From NCBI GenBank assembly GCA_013205085.1, contig JABMLH010000001.1, positions 986,749 through 1,050,748 of the forward strand: DNA of 64,000 nt, in the 5' to 3' direction. Source of the DNA: Microbacteriaceae bacterium VKM Ac-2854. GTDB lineage: Bacteria > Actinomycetota > Actinomycetes > Actinomycetales > Microbacteriaceae. The notes under the pieces were generated by a model. That model saw only the letters and a program-made list of their open reading frames with translations. It ran no database searches and was not told the origin of the DNA. Each line of letters starts with the position of its first letter. Position 1 is the first letter of the stretch. Of this stretch, positions 40,748 to 49,429 are shown in pieces. The position numbers were made by a program, and so were the translations under genes.

Positions 40748-42247
40748 TCAGCCGGTGGGTCTGTCGCGTTGTGAAATGGAGCGGTGGAGTGGGTTCTTGC
40801 CGGGGAGTTCGGTGATCCTCCTTCCTGGGTCGGTTTCCCGTGGCCGGTACAGGTAGTACCGGGAGCCTTTCCGGGTGATCCGCCAGTGCTGGTTGTGTAG
40901 GAGCAGGTGGTGGGCTCGGCAGAGCAGGATTCCGTCGGGGAGGTCGGTGTTGCCGCCGTCGCGCTGCCACTCGTTGAGGTGATGTGCGTCGCACCAGGAC
41001 GCCGGCCGGTCACACCCCAGCCAACGACAGCCGCCGTCGCGGCAGGCGAGCGCGATGCGCTGCTTCTTCGAGAACAGCCGCTGCGTGCGACCGAGGTTGA
41101 GCACGACACCGTCGTCGGTCATGGTGATCGGCGCGATCCCGTCGGCGCAGGCGGTGGTGCGCACGAACGCGGCGGACACGACATCGCGCGACGTGCCGAG
41201 CACCCCCAGTCCATCGTCGGCGGCGTCCGCCGCGGTCTGGTCCAGAGCGTCGAAGTCGGCGTCGTCGAGGGTGGTTCCGGCGGTATCGGCGGGGTGGAGT
41301 TCGGTCGCGCGGATGATCACCGCAACCGGAGCACCCTGACGCGGGAGCGCATCCTTGTCCGTGGTTACCGCAACACGCAGTGCGGCGCCGAGCGCGTCGT
41401 GCCACAGCTGCGGCACGGTCGGCGCATCCTCCGCGGCGGTGTCGCCGTCCGTGAACCGGGGCTGGCGCAGTGCCGCGGCGACGACGCCGTCGCAGAGGGT
41501 GCGCAGGTTCTCCGCCACGTCCGCGGTCAGGAATCCGGATACGCGGTGCATCCCGTCCTCCGCGGGACCGATCGTGAGGGCGCGGCGGGACAAAGCGAGC
41601 CGCTCACGCGAGAGCACGAGCGTGCGGTCCAATCCATCGCGGCGGTACTTCGCCTCCTTGACCAGCATCTCCGGCGTCATCGCCCCGCGGTCGCGAACCT
41701 GGAGGAGTAGTTCGCGGATCGCGCCAGCAAGCGCGTGCCCGGTGACATCCCGGGTCGGCGCCCCGATCCCGCGGATGATCGCCGCCGCGCCGGCCGCCGA
41801 GAGCAGCCCGCCCTCCACGAATCGGGAGATCGCGGCGTTCCATCCCGACGCGCACGCGCAGAAGGCGCCCCCGCGGCAGGCCTCGCCCAGCGGATCCGCA
41901 AGTGTCGGCTCATCAGAGGACATCGCCAGTAGCGTCCCGACCTCGATCGCTCCGGCCGTCTCCTTCTTGGACGCCCCGGTCATCCCCGCGATCAGCTCGA
42001 CCGCATCCTTCGCGCCCGAACGCTTCGCTAACGACTCCGCCCCCAACTCCGGCATCGAGCGTCGTGCGATCTCCGCACACACCGCCGCGGACGCGACCCC
42101 GTGCGCCTTCCCGATCCGACCGAGCACCTCCACGAGCTTCAGCGCGTCTTCATCGCCCAGCCCGGGAAGCGATGCCGCGCCTGCCGGGAGCGGGGTGTTG
42201 AGCTGGGTGCTCGCGATCCGCCAGATCGTGTCGATGAGAGGTTCCAT
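40748..42247 (-). CDS. DUF222-HNH endonuclease domain protein (13E12 repeat-like)
   Basis: A 499-residue protein of a family abundant in Actinobacteria. The long N-terminal DUF222 region (to about residue 370) precedes a C-terminal HNH nuclease fold: CRDGGCRWLGCDRP with zinc-type cysteines, SWCDAHHLNEW, then LLCRAHHLLLH. These proteins occur in many copies per genome and are often treated as selfish or recombination-linked nucleases; their role is unsettled. The ATG at 42247 is chosen; a TTG at 42283 in the same frame would add 12 residues. It is convergent with the SDR gene and not part of either catabolic system. Confidence 0.9.
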   Translation of the reverse strand: MEPLIDTIWRIASTQLNTPLPAGAASLPGLGDEDALKLVEVLGRIGKAHGVASAAVCAEIARRSMPELGAESLAKRSGAKDAVELIAGMTGASKKETAGAIEVGTLLAMSSDEPTLADPLGEACRGGAFCACASGWNAAISRFVEGGLLSAAGAAAIIRGIGAPTRDVTGHALAGAIRELLLQVRDRGAMTPEMLVKEAKYRRDGLDRTLVLSRERLALSRRALTIGPAEDGMHRVSGFLTADVAENLRTLCDGVVAAALRQPRFTDGDTAAEDAPTVPQLWHDALGAALRVAVTTDKDALPRQGAPVAVIIRATELHPADTAGTTLDDADFDALDQTAADAADDGLGVLGTSRDVVSAAFVRTTACADGIAPITMTDDGVVLNLGRTQRLFSKKQRIALACRDGGCRWLGCDRPASWCDAHHLNEWQRDGGNTDLPDGILLCRAHHLLLHNQHWRITRKGSRYYLYRPRETDPGRRITELPGKNPLHRSISQRDRPTG

Positions 42248-42537
42248 ACGAACAATGCTCGCATCTATCTTCGAGTCGAACAAGGTTCAAAGCGAGCAAA
42301 ACGCGCCAGGATTCGAAGAGATAACCGACGCAGAATCGACGGCGACAGCTGATCGGACGAAGACGAACGGCGAGCCGTCTCGGTTCCTCCTGAGCGTCGG
42401 CCGCGCGAAACATGCCCGAAATGACACGATTCGGGCGTGACGGGTAGCCTGAATGCGCTTCGGCGCGCCTCCACCCGCGCCGAGCCGCCCGAAACGACCT
42501 GAAACGCGCCGACCCGGCCACCGACGAAGGGACAGGG

Positions 42538-43878
42538 ATGCGCAGGACGCCCCGAACGACGCAGGACGCCGACTCCGAGAGCGGCTCCGCCGAGCATGCG
42601 CGCCCCTACGCCCGGCACGGTCGCCTGAAGCGATTCAGCGTGCCGCGCACGATCGGGAAGTCGCTCGCCGTCGCGGTGGGCGTCTCGGCCGTGGCGAGTG
42701 TGTCGGTGGTCGCCGTCGCGGCCGGGATGCTCGTCGGCAGCGCGCAGCCGTCCATCGATCTGCACCCGGCCGCAGCCGGCTCCACCGGTGTGCAGGCGGC
42801 GGCGCAGGCGCCCGGACTCGGTGCCCTCGAGGGCGGCTTCAACGTGCTGGTCGTCGGCAGCGATTCCCGTAAGGGGCAGGGTGAGGTGGGTTTCGGGTCC
42901 GAGGACGAAGAGACATCCGTCCTCAATGACGTGAACATGCTGATGCACGTGTCGGCCGATCACCAGAGCGTCTCGGTCGTCAGCTTCCCGCGCGATACGT
43001 ACGTCGACATCCCCAGCTGCGTCAACCCGGACACCGGCGAAACCGTGAGCGCGGCCTACGGCCTCAAGATCAATGAGGCGCTGGGCCGCGGTGGACTCGG
43101 CTGCGTCGCGGCGACCATCGAGCAGCTGATGGGCATCCGCGTCGATTACGGCGCCGTCGTGCAGTTCAACGGCGTCATCGAGATGTCGAACGCAGTCGGC
43201 GGCGTCGACGTCTGCGTCGCGACCGAGATCGACGACAACTGGACCAACGTGCACCTCGAACCCGGCACGCACACGCTGCAGGGCATGGATGCGTTGCAGT
43301 TCCTCCGTTCTCGGCACGGCATCGGCGACGGCAGCGACCTGACCCGGATCAGCAACCAGCAGGTGTTCCTCTCGGCCCTCGTCCGGAAGGTGAAGAGCGC
43401 CGAGACCCTGACCAACCCGGTCGCGCTGTACGGCCTGGGCCGCGCCACTCTGAGCAACATGGTGCTCTCGAACGAGCTGAACAACGTGAACACCCTCGTG
43501 CAGATGGGGCTGGCTCTGAGCGAGGTCGACCTCGCCGAGGTCGTCTTCGTGCAGTATCCGACGGTCACGGTCGACGGTGGGGTGGAGCCGAACGTGGAGG
43601 CGGCCGCCGTCCTCGCCGCTGCGCTGCAGAATGATCAGGCCATCGTGGTGACCGGAGGCACCGGCGCCGGAGCGACCACATCGGGGACCGAACCCGCCCC
43701 GGCCGCCGAGACCCCGACCGCCGAGACCCCGACCGCCGAGACCCCGGCCGAGGCCCCGACCGAGCCCGCGGCCGAGCCGACCGCCGTCGCGACCGCGCCG
43801 ACCTCCGTCGCCCTTCCTGAATCGATCACCGGTCAGCCGGCGGACCAGCAGACCTGCTCGGTCGGCTTCTTCGGCTGA
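42538..43878 (+). CDS. LytR-CpsA-Psr (LCP) family protein, copy 1
   Basis: A 446-residue membrane-anchored phosphotransferase that attaches glycopolymers to peptidoglycan. An Arg/His-rich cytoplasmic tail, one membrane segment (about residues 42-66) and an external LCP domain: NVLVVGSDSR, NDVNMLMHVSADHQSVSVVSFPRDTYVDIP, and FLRSRHGIGDGSDLTRISNQQVFL with the catalytic arginines. After the domain comes a Pro/Thr/Glu-rich tail with repeated AETPT units and a final TCSVGFFG. The next gene is a paralogue. No capsule or teichoic acid genes adjoin, so the transferred polymer is unknown. Confidence 0.93.
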   Translation: MRRTPRTTQDADSESGSAEHARPYARHGRLKRFSVPRTIGKSLAVAVGVSAVASVSVVAVAAGMLVGSAQPSIDLHPAAAGSTGVQAAAQAPGLGALEGGFNVLVVGSDSRKGQGEVGFGSEDEETSVLNDVNMLMHVSADHQSVSVVSFPRDTYVDIPSCVNPDTGETVSAAYGLKINEALGRGGLGCVAATIEQLMGIRVDYGAVVQFNGVIEMSNAVGGVDVCVATEIDDNWTNVHLEPGTHTLQGMDALQFLRSRHGIGDGSDLTRISNQQVFLSALVRKVKSAETLTNPVALYGLGRATLSNMVLSNELNNVNTLVQMGLALSEVDLAEVVFVQYPTVTVDGGVEPNVEAAAVLAAALQNDQAIVVTGGTGAGATTSGTEPAPAAETPTAETPTAETPAEAPTEPAAEPTAVATAPTSVALPESITGQPADQQTCSVGFFG

Positions 43879-43975
43879 GCGCGACCGGCCGCCTGAGCGG
43901 GGTGTCGACACTCTGCGGCGTCTCACCGGGCGGCTCCAAGGTTTCGCTGCGAGACTCGGGCAGCCCTAACCCGTA

Positions 43976-44020
43976 ACCCGCCATCGCGGAGCACGGGCGA
44001 TCCTGGACCCGCCATCGCGG
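43976..44020. repeat. 14-bp direct repeat upstream of the second LCP gene
   Basis: ACCCGCCATCGCGG occurs at 43976-43989 and 44007-44020, start to start 31 bp (three helical turns), within 70 bp of the LCP copy 2 start. It could be a regulator site or a chance duplication. Confidence 0.5.
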
Positions 44021-44042
44021 CGCAAGAGAAAGTACGACCTCG

Positions 44043-45311
44043 ATGAGCGAACCCACCGGCTCGCGGCGCACCGCCGCACGGCACGGCCGTCTCCGCCGCC
44101 AGAGCGGAGTCCGCACGATCGCGAAGGTGCTCGCCGCCGGCGTCGGCGTCGCGGCCGTGTCCACGGTCGCGATCGTCGCCATCGCCGTGTCGATGGTGGT
44201 CGGCACCGCGAAGCCGTCGGTCGATCTGAACATCGACCAGACCGGCGCGCCCACCGCTGCGCCGGAGATCGGCGCGATCGACGGCGGCGTCAACATCCTG
44301 CTCGCCGGCAGCGACAGCGCGCAGGGCTCGGCCGAGGGCGCATACGGCGATCGCGGCGAGAACCTCAACGACGTGACGATGCTGATGCACATCTCCGAGG
44401 ATCACCAGACGGTCGAGGTGATCAGCTTCCCGCGCGACATGTACGTCGCCATCCCGTCCTGCACCAACCCCGACACGGGAGCCGTGTCGGATGCGTTGGA
44501 TTCCGCCAAGATCAACACCTCGCTGAGCTACGGCGGTCTGGCGTGCACCGTCGCGACCGTCGAGCAGCTCACCGGCCTCGACATCCCCTACGCGGCCCTG
44601 ATCCAGTTCGACGGGGTGATCGAGATGTCCAACGCCGTCGGCGGCGTCGATGTCTGCGTCGCCTCTCCGATCGAGGACGAGTACACCGGTCTCTACCTCG
44701 AAGCCGGCACCCACAGCCTCGTCGGCGCCCAGGCGCTGGCGTTCCTGCGCACCCGACACGGCGTCGGCGACGGCAGCGACCTCACTCGGATCTCGAGCCA
44801 GCAGGTCTACCTCTCCTCGCTGGTGCGCAAGATCAAGAGCGCCGAGACGTTGACCAACCCGGTGGCGCTGTACGGCCTCGCCCGCGCGGCGGTGTCGAAC
44901 ATGCAGCTATCGACCTCGCTGAGCGATCCCAGCACGATGGTCTCGATCGGGCTCGCGCTCCAGGACGTCGACCTGAGCAGTGTCGTCTTCGTGCAGTACC
45001 CCAGCGCCGTCGACGGCGACGGCACATATCCCGTGCAGGACGCGGCGGATGCGTTGACTGCGGCGATCAAGGCCGACCAGCCGATCGAACTGAGCGGCAC
45101 AACGGGTGGTGGCTCCGAGTCGACCGGCACCGAGACCACCGCTCCGAGCGATCCCGCGACGCAAGCTCCGGCCACCGACGCGCCGACGGACGCGACGACC
45201 GACCCCGCTACGCCGGCGACGGACGCTCCGGTCGTGCTGCCGACCGCCGTCTCCGGTCAGACGGCGGCGCAGGAGACCTGCAGCGTCGGCCGCACCCTCA
45301 GCGACCAGTAA
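44043..45311 (+). CDS. LytR-CpsA-Psr (LCP) family protein, copy 2
   Basis: A 422-residue paralogue of the preceding LCP protein, with the same plan: basic tail, membrane segment at about 25-55, LCP domain (NILLAGSDSAQG; NDVTMLMHISEDHQTVEVISFPRDMYVAIP; FLRTRHGVGDGSDLTRISSQQVYL) and a Thr/Pro/Ala-rich tail ending TCSVGRTL. Conserved Arg and Asp of the active site are present. The two genes are 164 bp apart and likely arose by tandem duplication; the C-terminal tails have diverged most. Confidence 0.93.
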   Translation: MSEPTGSRRTAARHGRLRRQSGVRTIAKVLAAGVGVAAVSTVAIVAIAVSMVVGTAKPSVDLNIDQTGAPTAAPEIGAIDGGVNILLAGSDSAQGSAEGAYGDRGENLNDVTMLMHISEDHQTVEVISFPRDMYVAIPSCTNPDTGAVSDALDSAKINTSLSYGGLACTVATVEQLTGLDIPYAALIQFDGVIEMSNAVGGVDVCVASPIEDEYTGLYLEAGTHSLVGAQALAFLRTRHGVGDGSDLTRISSQQVYLSSLVRKIKSAETLTNPVALYGLARAAVSNMQLSTSLSDPSTMVSIGLALQDVDLSSVVFVQYPSAVDGDGTYPVQDAADALTAAIKADQPIELSGTTGGGSESTGTETTAPSDPATQAPATDAPTDATTDPATPATDAPVVLPTAVSGQTAAQETCSVGRTLSDQ

Positions 45312-45390
45312 CCGCCGTCGGGTCCCGTGTCACGCGGGGCCTCCGGACTCGGTTATGATGGTCGTCGTGCGTTCGCCTGGCGGACGCTCG

Positions 45391-45481
45391 GGAGACGTCG
45401 CATAGTTCGGCCTAGTGCACCACCCTGCTAAGGTGGAGAACCCTTTATTGGGTTCCGTGGGTTCAAATCCCACCGTCTCCG
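45391..45481 (+). tRNA. tRNA-Ser(GCU)
   Basis: Acceptor GGAGACG (45391-45397) pairs with CGTCTCC (45474-45480), discriminator G at 45481. Anticodon stem CCACC/GGTGG encloses the loop CTGCTAA with anticodon GCT at 45427-45429; a long class II variable arm (ACCC/GGGT) and a T-arm with TTCAAAT follow. The 3' CCA is not encoded. It reads serine codons AGC/AGU. Confidence 0.96.
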
Positions 45482-45488
45482 CACTTCG

Positions 45489-45534
45489 AGAAGGCCCCGG
45501 GATCCGCGTGGACACGCGGATCCCGGGGCCTTCT
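45489..45534. terminator. Perfect 22-bp hairpin after tRNA-Ser, related to the one at 51479-51530
   Basis: The arms 45489-45510 and 45513-45534 are perfectly complementary (core AAGGCCCCGGGATCCGCG), separated by 2 nt. The same core makes the hairpin at 51479-51530. A strong terminator for the tRNA transcript, probably active from both sides. Confidence 0.8.
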
Positions 45535-45959
45535 GCGTCGCTTCGCTTCCGGCAACGGAACGGCGACCTCGAGACGAGACGAGCCGCATCGAGAGACCCG
45601 GCGACGGCGTCGAGCTCATCGAGGAGATCGGAACGGTCGCCGAGTCCTCGCCCGGAGTCGTTCACGTCGAGGCCTCGTGAACGTTGCGCCTGAGCCCCGT
45701 CGCGCGCCGAACTCCCGCTGAAGCGGTTGCGCGATGCCCGACCGGGTCGGCGCGGGTGGGTCGGCCTCGTTCGGTCCCGTCCCAGATTCTCGCGCCCGTG
45801 GTCCGCCCCGCGATCTGGGGTGGATTCCCGGCGATCGGATCGGGGCGCGGCGACGAATCCGTGGAGATTCGGAGCGCTCACCGCACCGAGTCGTGATCAC
45901 AGCGAACGGCAGAGCTCTCCCTCGAGGTCTGGGCGGTTCCCTGACCGCAGAAGGACCAG
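45535..45959. other. Intergenic stretch, no gene seen
   Basis: About 425 bp between the tRNA hairpin and the AraC gene. All open frames here are Arg/Pro/Ser-rich, run through the tRNA or lack a ribosome site. The last 15 bases hold the AGAAGGA site of the AraC gene. No promoter stands out. Confidence 0.5.
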
Positions 45960-46949
45960 ATGTCGCAGTACCTGCTCACCCCGACTGCCGAACCCTCATT
46001 CGGTGGCGGCGCGGTCACTCGTTTCGTCCAGCTCGGGCACGATCCGCGCGAGGCGATCCGTGTCTACCAGGACGCGTACGGCGGCGCGCGATTCGACGCT
46101 CTTCGAGCCGACGCGCCGTTCTCCTTCCGGTACGCGGGTGTGGGCGATGACCGCGTGAGTCTGCGGTCGTCGACGTGTACCGGTCATGTGATCGGCGAGG
46201 TGCCGCATCTTCACGACTACGTGGTGTCCTGGTTCCGCGCCGGAACGGGGGAGCTGCGTCGCGCTTCCGCCGCGCAGTCGACGGCGACGTCGGCACTGTT
46301 CCTCCTGCCTGCTGGACAGCGCTTCGCGTTGCAGCTCGGCCCGCACCAGCAGAGTCTGGTGCACTTCGCGCGCGCGTTCTTGGAGGATGTTGCGACGGAG
46401 TTCCATGCCGGACCCCCGCAGGCCGTTGCGTTCGATCTCGATGCACTGCCCGCTGCCGACGCGATCGGGCGGTGGCGCACCGCTCTCGGGGCCGCGACGG
46501 CGGTGCTGCGGGCCGCGAGCGCAGCGCCGCTGCTGCGGTTCAACGCGCAGCGGCCGTTGGCCCGTGCTCTCCTCCAGCTGTTCCCCTGGCTCGGGGTGGA
46601 CGTGCCGCCCGTCCTCCGCGAGCCGTCTCTGGCCAAGACGCGAGTGGCGTTGGAGTTCCTGCATCATCACGCTCACGAACCGATCACGCCGGCGGACGCC
46701 GCGCGGGCGGCCGGACTGCACACCCGGACCTTGCAGACGTCGACGCGCCACCACCTCGGGGTCTCGCCGTCGTCGTACCTGCGCGGCATCCGCCTGCTCC
46801 GCGTCCGCTCGGACCTGATCGAGGGGACGCCCGACTCGTGCAGCGTCTCGGACGTCGCGCACCGCTGGGGTTTCGGGCACCTCGGACGGTTCTCGGCGGC
46901 GTATCGGGCCCGCTTCGACGAGCGGCCGTGCGACACCCTCCGACGGTGA
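45960..46949 (+). CDS. AraC family transcriptional regulator
   Basis: A 329-residue regulator. Residues about 40-200 are a cupin-like sensor of the AraC_binding_2 type (no clear metal ligands), and residues 232-329 are the double helix-turn-helix domain: ITPADAARAAGLHTRTLQTSTRHHLGVSP, then VSDVAHRWGFGHLGRFSAAYRARFDERP, the typical second motif. AGAAGGA precedes the ATG. It stands between the tRNA and the Asp23 cluster; whether it controls that cluster is not shown by any repeated site. Confidence 0.92.
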   Translation: MSQYLLTPTAEPSFGGGAVTRFVQLGHDPREAIRVYQDAYGGARFDALRADAPFSFRYAGVGDDRVSLRSSTCTGHVIGEVPHLHDYVVSWFRAGTGELRRASAAQSTATSALFLLPAGQRFALQLGPHQQSLVHFARAFLEDVATEFHAGPPQAVAFDLDALPAADAIGRWRTALGAATAVLRAASAAPLLRFNAQRPLARALLQLFPWLGVDVPPVLREPSLAKTRVALEFLHHHAHEPITPADAARAAGLHTRTLQTSTRHHLGVSPSSYLRGIRLLRVRSDLIEGTPDSCSVSDVAHRWGFGHLGRFSAAYRARFDERPCDTLRR

Positions 46950-47018
46950 GACGTCGACCTGAACCTGAGTAGTCGTGGTCGCGGATAGCCGCAAAACGAG
47001 CGAGATCCATCGAATCCT

Positions 47019-47066
47019 GAAAGTTGTCTGACTGACCGTGAGGTCCATGCGGGTGCATGCGTCTAA
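47019..47066 (+). promoter_or_regulatory. Conserved ECF-like promoter element, copy 1 (Asp23 gene 1)
   Basis: GAAAGTTGTCT (47019-47029), 6 nt, CCGTGAGG (47036-47043), 16 nt, CGTCTAA (47060-47066). The same pieces in the same order occur at 48677-48723, about 100 bp before the paralogous Asp23 gene. CGTC at -10 with a G-rich -35 about 16 bp away is the form used by ECF sigma factors. Confidence 0.65.
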
Positions 47067-47145
47067 ATGGTGTCGCTCGATCAACCGAGCGCCGCAGCCG
47101 CTCTTCAGGACCTGCGCATCATCTGTTTCCAGAAGGAGAAACACC

Positions 47146-47568
47146 ATGTCGAACACCGCCACCACCACCAGCCCTGCCACCGGCGCCGCGTCGACCGGCA
47201 AGAACACCATCGCCGACGGCGTCGTCGCCAAGGTCGTCGGCATCGCCGCCCGCGAGGTCAGCGGCGTGCACGATCTCGGTGGCGGTGCCGCTCGTGCCAT
47301 CGGCGCGATCCGCAATGCGATCAACGCGCAGGACCGCGGCCAGGGCGTCTCGGTCGAGGTCGGCGAGAAGCAGGTCGCCGCGGACATCACCATCGTCGCC
47401 GAGTACCCGGTCGAACTGCAGAAGGTCGCCGACCAGGTGCGCCGCAGCGTCAGCGAGGCGATCGCTACGGTCGTGGGCCTCGAGGCCGCCGAGATCAACG
47501 TGACCGTCACCGACGTGCACATCCCCTCCGACAACAGCGACGACGAGCCCGAGAGCCGCGTCCAGTAG
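47146..47568 (+). CDS. Asp23/Gls24 family envelope stress response protein, copy 1
   Basis: A 140-residue soluble protein of the Asp23 family, which in Gram-positive bacteria coats the inner face of the membrane and answers alkaline or cell-envelope stress. IADGVVAKVVGIAAREVSGVHDL is the family start, then GVSVEVGEKQVAADITIVAEYP and INVTVTDVHIP. AGAAGGAG lies about 8 nt before the ATG. Very similar to copy 3 (48798-49241), with the same order GKNTI/GKTVI, GGGAARA and DVHIPSD. It begins the cluster and carries the conserved promoter element upstream. Confidence 0.93.
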   Translation: MSNTATTTSPATGAASTGKNTIADGVVAKVVGIAAREVSGVHDLGGGAARAIGAIRNAINAQDRGQGVSVEVGEKQVAADITIVAEYPVELQKVADQVRRSVSEAIATVVGLEAAEINVTVTDVHIPSDNSDDEPESRVQ

Positions 47569-47664
47569 CGCCTCCAGCCCAGTGCGCCGGCCGGGCGGTC
47601 ATCGATCGCCCGGCCGGCCCGCACCACCACCACCGGGTCGGTACACCGCACGAGGAGAATCACC

Positions 47665-48153
47665 ATGACCGATAACACCCTGCTCGCCGAGACACTCGCC
47701 GCGACCGTTCACCGCATCCCCGGCGTCTACGCGTTGGGTGACCCCATCACCCGTATGATCGGCGTCGCCCGAACCGCGATCGGTCGCTCGCCCCGCGCGG
47801 CGGGCATCCTGCTCGATGTCGACCCGCCCCGCCTCGCCGTCCGGGTCGCCCTCGTCGCCGAATACCCCGCGAACGTCACCGCCCTCGCGGATGCGGTCCG
47901 CATCGCCATCCGCGAGGACCTCGCCGAGCACAACGGTCCGCTCAGCATCGACGTCACCATCACCGATGTGCACGGTCCCTTCGACATCGACCTCCCGGAA
48001 TCCGAGCCGGAGGTCGAGCCGGACCCCGATCCGCGGTCGGACTCGGAGGCGCAGCCGGACACGACGGTCGCGGCTGCTCCGGTGCCCCTTGTCGTCCTCG
48101 ATCCGGTGCCGACGAACGACACCGGTTCGGTCCACCCGGGCCCGCCGCTGTGA
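47665..48153 (+). CDS. Asp23/Gls24-like protein with acidic tail, copy 2
   Basis: A 162-residue divergent member of the family. ETLAATVHRIPGVYALGDPITRM replaces the usual GGGAARA region, LAVRVALVAEYPANVTALADAVRIAI and IDVTITDVHGPF are conserved. After residue 110 comes an Asp/Glu/Pro-rich tail of about 50 residues absent from copies 1 and 3. GAGGAG lies about 7 nt upstream of the ATG. It probably joins the same membrane-associated layer with a different binding partner. Confidence 0.82.
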   Translation: MTDNTLLAETLAATVHRIPGVYALGDPITRMIGVARTAIGRSPRAAGILLDVDPPRLAVRVALVAEYPANVTALADAVRIAIREDLAEHNGPLSIDVTITDVHGPFDIDLPESEPEVEPDPDPRSDSEAQPDTTVAAAPVPLVVLDPVPTNDTGSVHPGPPL

Positions 48154-48198
48154 CCGTGACCGATCCGAACCCCCGTCCGCTTCTCAGAGACGAGAATC

Positions 48199-48609
48199 AT
48201 GTCCTTCCTTCGCCGCACTTCCTCCTTCGGCCCGCGTAAACCGCGCGCCGCCTGGGCCGCCCTCATCACGGGCGTCGTCCTGGTCGTCCTGATCGTGATC
48301 GGGGTGCTGCTTCCGATCCTCACCCTGATCGGCGCCGCGGACGGAGCGACCGCCGGGGCGCTGGACGTCCCCGTCGGTGGCATCGCGGCCGCTCTCGCGA
48401 TCGGCTACGTCCTCGCTCTTGTGCTCCTGCTGCTGTGCCTCCGGGCCCGCAACGGCGCCGTCGCCTGGGTCCTCGCCGTCGCGGCCGTGATCGCCGCGCT
48501 GCTGGTTTCCCTGTGGCCGATCATCGCGGTCGCCGTGGCCGGCGTGGACCAGGCCCAGGACATCATCCCCTTCATCCAGGACCTGATCCAGCGGGTCACC
48601 AGTCGGTGA
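48199..48609 (+). CDS. Membrane protein of the Asp23 cluster, unknown function
   Basis: A 136-residue protein with three predicted membrane segments (about 20-45, 58-81 and 87-112) and a basic N-terminus (SFLRRTSSFGPRKPR). The C-terminus AQDIIPFIQDLIQRVTSR is amphipathic. No family recognised. Its place between Asp23-like genes suggests a membrane anchor for them, the role AmaP plays for Asp23 in staphylococci. Confidence 0.75.
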   Translation: MSFLRRTSSFGPRKPRAAWAALITGVVLVVLIVIGVLLPILTLIGAADGATAGALDVPVGGIAAALAIGYVLALVLLLLCLRARNGAVAWVLAVAAVIAALLVSLWPIIAVAVAGVDQAQDIIPFIQDLIQRVTSR

Positions 48610-48676
48610 CGAAGCCAGCACCAGGGTCCGATCGGCCGCCGAAAGCAGAACCGAACCTGGGAAATCAAGTCTCCCG

Positions 48677-48723
48677 GAAAGTTTTCTTCGTTCCGTGAGG
48701 ATTGCGGCACTGGCTTCGTCTTA
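48677..48723 (+). promoter_or_regulatory. Conserved ECF-like promoter element, copy 2 (Asp23 gene 3)
   Basis: GAAAGTTTTCT (48677-48687), 5 nt, CCGTGAGG (48693-48700), 16 nt, CGTCTTA (48717-48723). An 8-bp inverted repeat CACTGGCT/AGCCAGTG (48708-48715, 48723-48730) brackets the -10 part and could be an additional operator. Confidence 0.65.
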
Positions 48724-48797
48724 GCCAGTGAACGCTTCGCAACATCACACGAGAACAACAACCCAACCAGAACAACAACCCGACCAAGGAGTAACTC

Positions 48798-49241
48798 ATG
48801 GCCACCAACACCCCCACCCCCGCGTCTCTCGCCTCGTCGAGCACGCCGACCACCGCAAGCGGTCTGGGCAAGACCGTTATCGTCGACGGCGTCGTCGCCA
48901 AGGTCGCCGGCATCGCCGCCTCGACCGTTCCCGGTGTCTACGCGCTCGGTGGCGGAGCGGCCCGTGCCCTCGGCGCGATCCGCGGCGCCATCGGCGGCGA
49001 CAACCACGCGCAGGGCATCTCGGTCGAGGTCGGCGAGACGCAGGTCGCCGCCGACGTGCAGATCGTCGCCGAGTACCCGACTCCGCTGCAGAGCGTCGCC
49101 GACGGCGTCCGGGCCGCGGTCATCGAGGCCGTCGAGACCCTCGTCGGACTCGAGGTCACCGAGGTCAACGTCACCATCAACGACGTCCACATCCCGTCCG
49201 ACGACAAGGACGACGAGACCACGGAAGCGCGCGTCCAGTGA
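48798..49241 (+). CDS. Asp23/Gls24 family envelope stress response protein, copy 3
   Basis: A 147-residue paralogue of copy 1. VIVDGVVAKVAGIAASTVPGVYALGGG, GISVEVGETQVAADVQIVAEYP and VNVTINDVHIPSDDKDDE are almost superimposable on copy 1. AAGGAG lies about 8 nt before the ATG. The stop overlaps the start of the DUF2273-like gene (GTGA), beginning a run of overlapping genes to 51171. Copies 1 and 3 and their promoter elements look like a segmental duplication. Confidence 0.93.
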   Translation: MATNTPTPASLASSSTPTTASGLGKTVIVDGVVAKVAGIAASTVPGVYALGGGAARALGAIRGAIGGDNHAQGISVEVGETQVAADVQIVAEYPTPLQSVADGVRAAVIEAVETLVGLEVTEVNVTINDVHIPSDDKDDETTEARVQ

Positions 49242-49429
49242 CCGCCACCCGTACCGGAATCCTGATCGGCGCGGTCCTCGCGCTGACCGGGGTGGCCTTC
49301 GGCTTCTGGGCCCTGCTGTTCGTCGCGATCGCCATGGCGATCGGCGCCCTGATCGGTCGTATCGTCGACGGCAAGCTCGACGTGTCCAGCCTGCTCGGCG
49401 CCCTGTCCGGGAAGCGCTCGTCGTCATGA
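49238..49429 (+). CDS. DUF2273-like small membrane protein
   Basis: A 63-residue protein with a double hydrophobic stretch (residues 6-22 and 24-40, with GILIGAVLALTGVAFGFWALLF) and a short soluble end VDGKLDVSSLLGALSGKR. The pattern GxxxGxxxAFxFW and the position beside Asp23 genes fit DUF2273, the usual small companion of Asp23 and AmaP. GTG overlaps the Asp23 stop; its own stop overlaps the next ATG. Confidence 0.85.
   Translation: MTATRTGILIGAVLALTGVAFGFWALLFVAIAMAIGALIGRIVDGKLDVSSLLGALSGKRSSS

Noticed and set aside
40748..42247. DUF222-HNH gene as part of a phage or toxin-antitoxin defence island
   Set aside because: No defence, antitoxin or phage genes surround it; these nucleases are scattered singly in actinobacterial genomes.
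42248..42537. Small genes in the gap between the HNH gene and the first LCP gene
   Set aside because: Frames are short, lack ribosome sites and show no hydrophobic or conserved pattern; the region probably holds the two divergent promoters.
45391..45534. tRNA-Ser plus repeated hairpin as an integration site (attB) of a mobile element
   Set aside because: No integrase, no direct repeat of the tRNA 3' end and no change in composition on either side. The hairpin is better read as a terminator.
45330..45881. 183-codon minus-strand open frame through the tRNA-Ser gene
   Set aside because: It would have to encode the antisense of a tRNA and a perfect hairpin; the translation is low complexity.
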